This document shows positions 57,581-64,000 of a stretch of 64,000 nucleotides of DNA, piece by piece (the first letter of the stretch is position 1; the number at the start of each line of letters is the position of its first letter). A program made the position numbers and the translations under genes. The stretch is taken from positions 356,501 through 420,500 of the forward strand of contig JAZKJV010000087.1 in assembly GCA_037367405.1 (NCBI GenBank). Reading direction: 5' to 3'. The stretch is from Ottelia alismoides (lineage: Eukaryota; Streptophyta; Magnoliopsida; Alismatales; Hydrocharitaceae). The notes under the pieces were generated by a model. That model did not search any database. It had not been told where the DNA came from and was given only the letters and a program-made list of their open reading frames with translations.

Positions 57581-60500
57581 TGAAAAGTTGTCGATTGGCC
57601 TACTTAGTTCAACCGAATTAACGATTAAATTTTAATGATGTTCGTTGTAGTCAGATAAAAACATACTTATCAAAACCACTTTGATTAATGTCAAATTTAA
57701 CGTAAGCACTAAAATTTTTTTATTTTACTTAGGCAAGCCCAAGGTCGAACTCAGGGAGGCAACTTTTTTCCTTAAATTAATTTAAAATCAATTACGAAGT
57801 TAGGTTTTCCGGAGAATATTTTTTTCATTTTTTTATGCACTTAAGAAAATTCGATGCAATTCAAGCCAAATTTGAAGGTTAAAATTTGAAGTATTGTCAA
57901 ATTAAGTCCAAAAATGTTGAAACTTGACCAGAATATGAAATGCAATGAAATTAAGCTACTATAATTTCTTTAGAATTTTTCGAATTTTAATGAAATAAAA
58001 ATGAATACATGGTAGTTTTTGCTAAATTAATTTTAATAAATATCATATCAAATCATTTTCAGATACAATTATTAACCTAGATATTCTATGTGAGATGAAT
58101 CCAGAAAAATTATTAAACCTCAAAACTAATTAATGTTGGACCTATTAAAAATATTAAGGCCTCGTTATGCGTGCCAATGATGTGATTTTTGGGCACGAAA
58201 TAGAACTACCTAAACTTAATCTATTGTGATTTTTTGGTGATTTTTAGAGCAACAATGAATTTAATACATAAATAAAGGTATGCAGTGGGAAAACTATGTA
58301 AATTTCCACAAAAAGAATTATATTAAATTTCTCGAAGCTCTAAAAAATGTAACAAGTCTTCATTAATTATAGAGCAAAAGTTTCTCTACAAAATATAATT
58401 TTTGGAATTATAAAACGATGCTAAATGAGTACCTAAATAAATGTGCAAACACAGGGGTGTAAATGCAAACATGAATACAATTGACTAAATCAGAAACATC
58501 CATACATGGACTAAAATGCAATGCTTATAACAAAGAAGGTATGCGTGCAAATTCTCCACGGAACATGTGCGCCTCACGTAATACTGCCTGGTAGGGACTG
58601 AAGTGTAATTCCCAAAACTTGCAAGGGCCTCGATGTAAATTACCAAGACCACACGTGAAGACCACGTGAGATCTAGGCTCGGGAAGCGTCGGAGGCTCGG
58701 ATGCTACTTCGGGTCTTCTGCATGCTCGGACATGCTTCGACGTAGCTTCGGATGAGGCTCGGATGCTACGAGCCTAAGGGGCGGGGAAGAGGCTTGAAGT
58801 GGGAGACGTGGTGTGATGTGGACCGTCAGATCAAGATGATCGGACGGCAATTGTACGTCGAGTTCCTCCTCGTCATCGCCTCCTGCGGTGGGCTTGGCTG
58901 GGCTCCGGCGAGGGGTAGCTAGCTCCGTCGCCTTCTACCGTGCTCGGTGAAGACCCCCAGAGGCTCCTGAGTGGCTGGGTGTGATCGTGGAAGCTTGGCG
59001 GTGCAGCCGGATGTCGTGGAAGAGGCGGGCGTGATCTGTAGGCTGGAGACAAAGGAGCTCAAAGAAGCTACAGCGAGAGGTCCGACCAATAATGAAGGTG
59101 GCCCTACAATGTTAGTAAAGCCAAAAAAATGGTGTTCGTGCTCGCGTGGATGCAGTTGGGTGACTGAGTCCTTAAAGGACGAAGCGGTGAATGGGTCGTC
59201 GTACTCCTACGTCGTGATCGACGGAGCGGCAATCAGAGATGGTTTGATGGGTCATGGAGAGGAACGGAGTGTTTTGCGAAGATGGCAGCTCCAGGGCGGA
59301 GCTTGATCGATGGTCGGTGGGAGGCGATATTGGGCGGGAGAAGCCTAATAAATTAGGAGAAGATCGAAGGGGAAGAAGGTGAAGATCGGAGAAGAAGATG
59401 GAGGAATCTACCTGGGAGTTGGGGCTCGAAATGGAGCCGTCGGTCGTCCCTCTAGGGCCGGCAGGTGCCCGAGCTCAAGCAGCTCGATGGTGGAGTTGTT
59501 GCATGGCAAAGATTCGCCGTGGATCTCGCAGGAGAAGAACCACTGTCGTTACTCGCTTTCAAACCTAATCCCTGTCACAGATTGGTGGAATGGACCTCTA
59601 GGGTTTCTCATGCAAGGGCGGATAGGGCTAAAGGTGGCCGGAAGTGATGTATTTATAGGAACGAGGTGCAGTTCCGGTGATGGGGGTTGAGGTTTACGTG
59701 GGGTTTATGGGGCGAGGGAGAGGGAGTCATGGCGAGAGTGGGCGCTGGCGAGGATGAGGGGAGTATGGCTTCATCGTATGGCGATCACCGAGTGGAGATG
59801 GTGGCAGAAATGGTGATGGAAATAGAAAGGGTGGAGATGGCTGGCGAGGTGGGGTGACGTGGGCGAGGGGGAATCATAAGGTAGGAGATGAATCCTCTGT
59901 CGTTGGATCTCGTGATCCAACAGCTGAGATCTGGGCGCTAGTGGAGGTCATGGATTAGATCAAGGCGATGTGATCGAAGGGTGATAGATGGTGCCACGTG
60001 GCGGGAGTTGGTGCAGGCGGAGGTGAACGGTGGAGATTACATCTGGGACAAGATCGAAGGGTGAGAAACGAAGTCGAGTAGGCGGTTGAGATGAGGTGCC
60101 TGGAGAGGAGATGGAGGGCGATGATGGAGCCACGTGGCGCGTTGTGGATTAGGTGCTAGTGGGCAGCTACGATCGAATCTGAAGATGATCGGATGGCTGC
60201 GAGAAGACGTGTGCGTGGACGGTCGCTTGAGCTCCATCCAACGGTAAAGAGGAGAGGGCGTGTGTCGAGCAGATAGATGGGCAACGTGGCGCAACCAGAA
60301 GACGCCACGTGGCCCAATCAGATTATTGCGAAGAAGAAATGGAGAAATGAGGGAGAAAATGACTGAATATAGAAAAAACTCAAAACATAAAAGTTGTAGA
60401 TCTCGATGAGATCTACAAGTTTTATGTTGACCAAAAATGGAAATGAGGTCAAATGAAGCGATAAAATATAAGGGTACAAATACAAATACATACATTATAC

Positions 60501-60971
60501 AATGAGGGCCCCAAAAACCCAAGTTTTGCATACGAGCTCCTTTAATGAACTTGGTCTTGTTTTGAAGGTCTCGGAATGCAGATTATTTTACAAGGGAGTA
60601 GACCTGAATCGAAGGCTGTATGAGAGAGATATATGCATTTTAAGGCTCCTAGTTTCAAACTTGGACTCGGGTTTTATTGGTCAATTTTACAAATTAGTAT
60701 TATTTTGATATTTTTCCTTTATTTAGTGTTAGTAATATATACACTATAGTTGAATTTATTGGATTTGGAGTTAGTATAAAATATATACAAATAGGTGATT
60801 TCTACAAGTGGATTTGGCTTCTTATTTAATGCAGATATGAATGCTAAAATGCAGATATTATTTATGCATGCATGAATGCTAATTATGCAATATAGGTGGA
60901 AATATGCAGCTAATTACTCGGGAACAAAGCTCTATTTTCAACTTTTAGAGTGATGAATCACATATTCATCA
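57581..60971 (-). repeat. 5' LTR of element H (3.4 kb)
   Basis: Minus strand TGATGAATATG to ACAACTTTTCA. U3 about 60971-59690, TATAAAT at 59657-59651, GC-rich leader with CACGTG G-boxes near 58660, 59995, 60130 and 60305, then an AT-rich U5. The open frames at 58971-59690 and 60037-60531 lie in this block and are not proteins. Confidence 0.82.
59651..59657 (-). promoter_or_regulatory. TATA box of element H LTR
   Basis: TATAAAT on the minus strand in the context CCTATAAATACATCA, at the same relative place as the TATA box at 2905. Confidence 0.5.
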
Positions 60972-61509
60972 ATAAGGAGATCAAGACGATATTGCAGATG
61001 GTAGTCTGCCCAGACCGAAAGGATTGGTCACAGCTTTTGAACTTGGTCTTGTGGACATATCATACTTCTTCAAGACTCCTTTGGGTACGTCTTTCTATCA
61101 TCCTCGTTTATGGAAAGACTGCCATTTACTTGTGGAGATCAAGCATAAGTCATTATGGGCTGTCATTGAGATATTATTGGATCCAGAGAATATAGGAGAT
61201 AAAAGGAAGGCAGAATTGGCAGCCCTGAAGGAGCTTAGAGATACAACCTTTTCGAACAGCTAACAATAAGGAGTGAGTAAAGATATGGCATGATTCTCAT
61301 ATCAGCCATAAGCAGTTTGAGCTGAACCAGAGAGTATGTTTGATGCCAGGCTTAGATTATTTCCAGGGAAGTTGCAGAGCAAGTGGAAGGGACCATACTT
61401 GGTCCGAAAGGTGCATGACAATGGTAGTATCAACATATCTGAGATGTCATTTGAGTCCACCTTTCGTGTTAACAGTCAGCACCTGAATCCATACCTAGAT
61501 CACTGTTAA
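60972..61509 (+). pseudogene. Element G: integrase C-terminal part
   Basis: EIKTILQMVVCPDRKDWSQL and 'VLWTYHTSSR', then in another frame GTSFYHPRLWKDCHLLVEIK, 'HKSLWAVIEILLDPENIGDK' and a 3' end KWKGPYLVRKVHDNGSINIS ... FRVNSQHLNPYLDHC and stop at 61507-61509. The family equivalents are the Athila 'DDALWAYRTAFKTPIGTSPF' and 'FKVNGQRLKPYL' blocks. Confidence 0.85.
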
Positions 61510-63568
61510 TCGTTGACATTGCTCATATTCATTTTGCATGAGATGTGGTCTTTGACTCACATCATTTGCCTCATGCCTAATTATCATTGTCTTCCGCCCT
61601 TGTATAGATCCAGATGTCCATATCATACATTCTTTAGTCTCACACCCCATCCGCATCTTGTGATTATGCTATAGTTAGAGTGCACTTTACCTAAGTATAG
61701 GGGAGTCAGATTGTTGATTATTCTTTTGATTCTTTTTACATATGTTTTACTACCTATACTTAGGATATTTACTCTAAGTATAGGGGAGGTAGATCATGTA
61801 CATTATAACCCTCGGTTTTCCCACTGTGTACAGTCTTTTATACTTAGGATTACTTGATCCTAAGTATAGAGGGATCATCGACTTCTATTTCATTCTATTC
61901 TCACTGCCCAATACTAGCACGAGTTATGTCTTTTCATGGCTCTTTAATCACTCTGAGGACATCGTTCGAGCTAAGTATAGGAGGGTGTCGTATATATTGC
62001 ATATATACTTTAGCCATAACTCGTACTTTGTGTGAGTATGTTAATAAATAAATTGGCTAAATCCAAAAAATTAAAAATCAAAAATTTTAAATTTTTGCTT
62101 GTACATAAAATCTTTCTTGCACATACATGTTTGTAAATAGTTGTTTATAAAAAATATTTTTGTACAAATATTTGTAAAAATGTTTTGATTGTAAAAAGTT
62201 TGTAAATATTTTGATATCAAAATTATGTATATGGTACCAATTTTTAATTGCGAAAACCCTTGTGTACATGTGTAATAGCTTGCAAACCCATGAACTCATG
62301 CATTCAAACATTTTCAAAAATTTTACACATTTTCAAAAAAATTGCATGTTTTGAAAATTGCATAAAAAGTTTTGTACATATTTTTGTGTATTCTTTTGAA
62401 TCATAGTTGACAATTAAACTAGTATGGAATTAAATTGGAAAATGGAGCTTGGTTAAGACCTTAATCCACCTAATTCTCAGAGGAACCTTATAGGATTTGG
62501 TGTTAAGACCTTTCAAGTCCATTGTTAACTTAATTCTTGAGTCCGCCAGGCTATGTTCATGTCATCTTGATGAGCCTAAGTAGAACACTTAACAATGCAC
62601 ACATGACTCTCACAAACAATGGCTTTACTTGGAGAAGCACCTTACACATAGCTCTCCACGGATGAGGTGGTGAGGAGGCAGAATCCTTTATCTTGGGGTA
62701 GCATACGAGGGTTGTACTTCTAGGTGGAACCTCTCATCTTCCTTTAGGGAGGGATGTGCACCTCAACTTGGTCTGGCAATGTTATGGTCTAAGGACGGGA
62801 GTTGTGTGTTGCAATAATGCTTCAAAAGAGTAATAGTCTACTGGCTCGAGAAGAGAAAGTCCTTATGTATATGTTGCACCATGTAGATATGTTGTACGTA
62901 TGCAAATAAAAAAATGCAAAATCAATAAAAGCTCCAAAAAAGTGGACAGGCCTGATTGAAAATAAAACTCATGTCAGAGAGTATATAGCAAAATAAAGCA
63001 AAGCATATGTATTACACATTCTCATCTCATAAAGCTTGCAGAAGGAGACTTACCTACATTGGTTGGGCTCCCAGGGATACGTGGCTAAACTGGCCACGGT
63101 CCATTCTCTTCTTTCACCCTCTTCTTAAGCTGATTGCACTTGAACTTAGAAGGGAATACACTGCTCCTCAAGGAAAGAGATGCTAGACCAAGGAATTGGA
63201 GTTACCTTTATACCTTGTTGAGGGAGGCTGATTCTTTATCATTTCTGAGGTGGGGGGCTACATATCACTTCCACAGTCCAAGGAAAGATACATGGTCATT
63301 AGAGTTTGCGTATGTAGACTTGTTCTCATCTGGATTATTGAGGAGTGTTGACCATAAAATGTTGTAACTTAGAGGTTGTTGAGTCTTAAACCTGGATCCA
63401 AATAAGGTTCCGACAAACTAATAATCCAAAAGTCTGACTGAGCTCCATACTTCAATGTAATGAAGATAAGTTTAATAATCAACCTTGATTCTCTTTTTTC
63501 TTTTCTTTCTCTTTTCACTTCTTTTCAGAATAAGTGTTTGCTAAGGGACTAGCAAAGGTAGGGGTAGA
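61510..63568 (+). other. Element G: 3' non-coding region before the 3' LTR
   Basis: About 2 kb with no env-like or other recognisable open frame. It contains a cluster of CTAAGTATAG(G) motifs in both orientations (61690-61985), AT-rich words near 62050-62400, and a purine tract AGGTAGGGGTAGA directly before the 3' LTR. Confidence 0.6.
61675..61990. repeat. Cluster of CTAAGTATAGGGGAGG-type motifs, direct and inverted
   Basis: Direct copies near 61692, 61774, 61859 and 61972; inverted copies (CCTATACTTAGG-type) near 61752 and 61838. Spacing 20-110 bases. The 3' part of the direct motif (GGGGAGG) is polypurine-tract-like. Confidence 0.8.
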
Positions 63569-64000
63569 TGAATCCCTGATTCTAACTCTTTATTCTTTTA
63601 TTTTAGCTATTTATCATGACAAAAGAACATGTAAATAGGTGCAAATACAATAACACAACATTATGAATGTATTTGTTAATATTGCATATTTAGCATATAC
63701 TTGTGCAAAAATAAAAGAATAAAGGAAAAGAAAAAATGAAGGAGGTATTTATAATAAATACAGAGAGACCCGAACCCCAAGAAAAGATCAAACCTTGACA
63801 CGATCTCCAAATAAAATAAGTAGAGAGATATGTCCCACTTTGTTTTGTACATATGAACTATATTTGTAAATATGTATTTTTGATAAAATAAAAGTTAATT
63901 ATTATTTTTACCTCCTTGTATATATTTCTAATAATAATATAAAAAGAAAATAAAAATCGAAAAATCAAATAAAAATAAGAATAAAATTCTCCTTTCATTG
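63569..64000 (+). repeat. 3' LTR of element G (start only)
   Basis: Direct copy of 46670-47101 with small differences; the window ends inside it. Confidence 0.88.

Larger units (their letters stand above)
55809..60971 (-). mobile_element. Element H: long-LTR gypsy (Athila/Tat-like), non-coding, antisense in element G
   Basis: Starts TG (55809) and ends CA (60971) on the plus strand. Flanks ATAGG (55804-55808) and ATAAG (60972-60976) are a 5-bp TSD with one change, and the integrase codons VSNR|EIKTIL of G rejoin. A minus-strand primer site for tRNA-Asp (57561-57578) marks the orientation: 5' LTR 57581-60971, interior 57134-57560, 3' LTR reduced to 55809-56318. No gag or pol survives, so most of the element was deleted after insertion or it was non-autonomous. 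Confidence 0.82.
46670..64000 (+). mobile_element. Athila-like Ty3/gypsy element G with two nested insertions (right end outside window)
   Basis: Direct repeats starting TGAATC[TC]CTGATTC at 46670 and 63569 are its LTRs (the right one is cut by the window end). Between them: protease, RT, RNase H and integrase of Athila type, in plus orientation. Gag is almost entirely absent. The integrase is split by a hAT-like element (52975-55433) and by gypsy element H (55809-60971); the flanking codons rejoin exactly in both cases. Pol has many stops and shifts. About 2 kb between integrase and the 3' LTR is long for gypsy but normal for Athila/Tat. Confidence 0.88.

Noticed and set aside
58971..59690. 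Two open frames with a TATA box nearby, considered as a host gene
   Set aside because: Inside the long LTR of element H on the antisense strand to its promoter; no recognisable domain.
1..64000. CRISPR arrays, rRNA, complete tRNA genes, bacterial operons
   Set aside because: None seen. The tRNA-like words found are short primer binding sites complementary to tRNA 3' ends.

Overview
The window is nuclear DNA of a flowering plant with a large, repeat-rich genome. The evidence is one spliced host gene of a plant-specific transcription-factor family (TIFY-CCT-GATA) and a dense stack of plant-type retrotransposons: Ty1/copia with tRNA-Met primer sites, Athila/Tat-like Ty3/gypsy with very long LTRs, L1-type and RTE-type LINEs, and hAT-like and Tourist-like DNA elements. 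I cannot fix the species, and I see no bacterial, organellar or CRISPR features.

Layout. 1-4756: two adjacent long LTRs of Athila/Tat-like elements. 4764-8785: a gag-only LTR retrotransposon. 9420-15352 (minus): seven in-frame, canonically spliced exons of a ZML/GATA24-like gene, covering the second half of the TIFY domain, CCT, the GATA finger and the C-terminus. One intron carries an antisense copia fragment and a 5'-truncated LINE. 15699-23002: a copia element (A) with TSD AGAGT, whose integrase is split by a 2.3-kb lone LTR. 23003-24411: degenerate LTR debris. 24412-27042: a decayed copia (C) carrying a MITE within a MITE.

27043-46669 is dominated by one minus-strand L1-type LINE cut into pieces by later insertions: a hAT-like element holding three long foldback MITEs (29405-31721), copia E (32941-42398) with copia D nested in its leader (33122-38170), an RTE-LINE tail (42917-43126) and a non-autonomous LTR element F (43139-45823). 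46670 to the end is a plus-strand Athila-like element (G). Its integrase is interrupted by a hAT-like element (52975-55433, TSD ATGRGCAC) and by a minus-strand long-LTR gypsy element H (55809-60971). The 3' LTR of G starts at 63569 and runs out of the window.

Insertion order can be read from target-site duplications and re-joining coding frames: LINE into copia C; E, F, RTE and the hAT-like element into the LINE; D into E; the hAT-like element and H into G. No autonomous element has an undamaged polyprotein here; copia D is the best preserved but its integrase has lost catalytic residues.

The biologically most interesting reading is that everything from 15353 to the window end lies inside the first visible intron of the ZML-like gene: the first exon(s), with the TIF[F/Y]xG motif, are absent, while all visible exons look intact. 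That would be an intron of more than 48 kb built from nested transposons. The alternative is that the gene was decapitated by insertions. I did not find a convincing new defence, signalling or enzymatic system.
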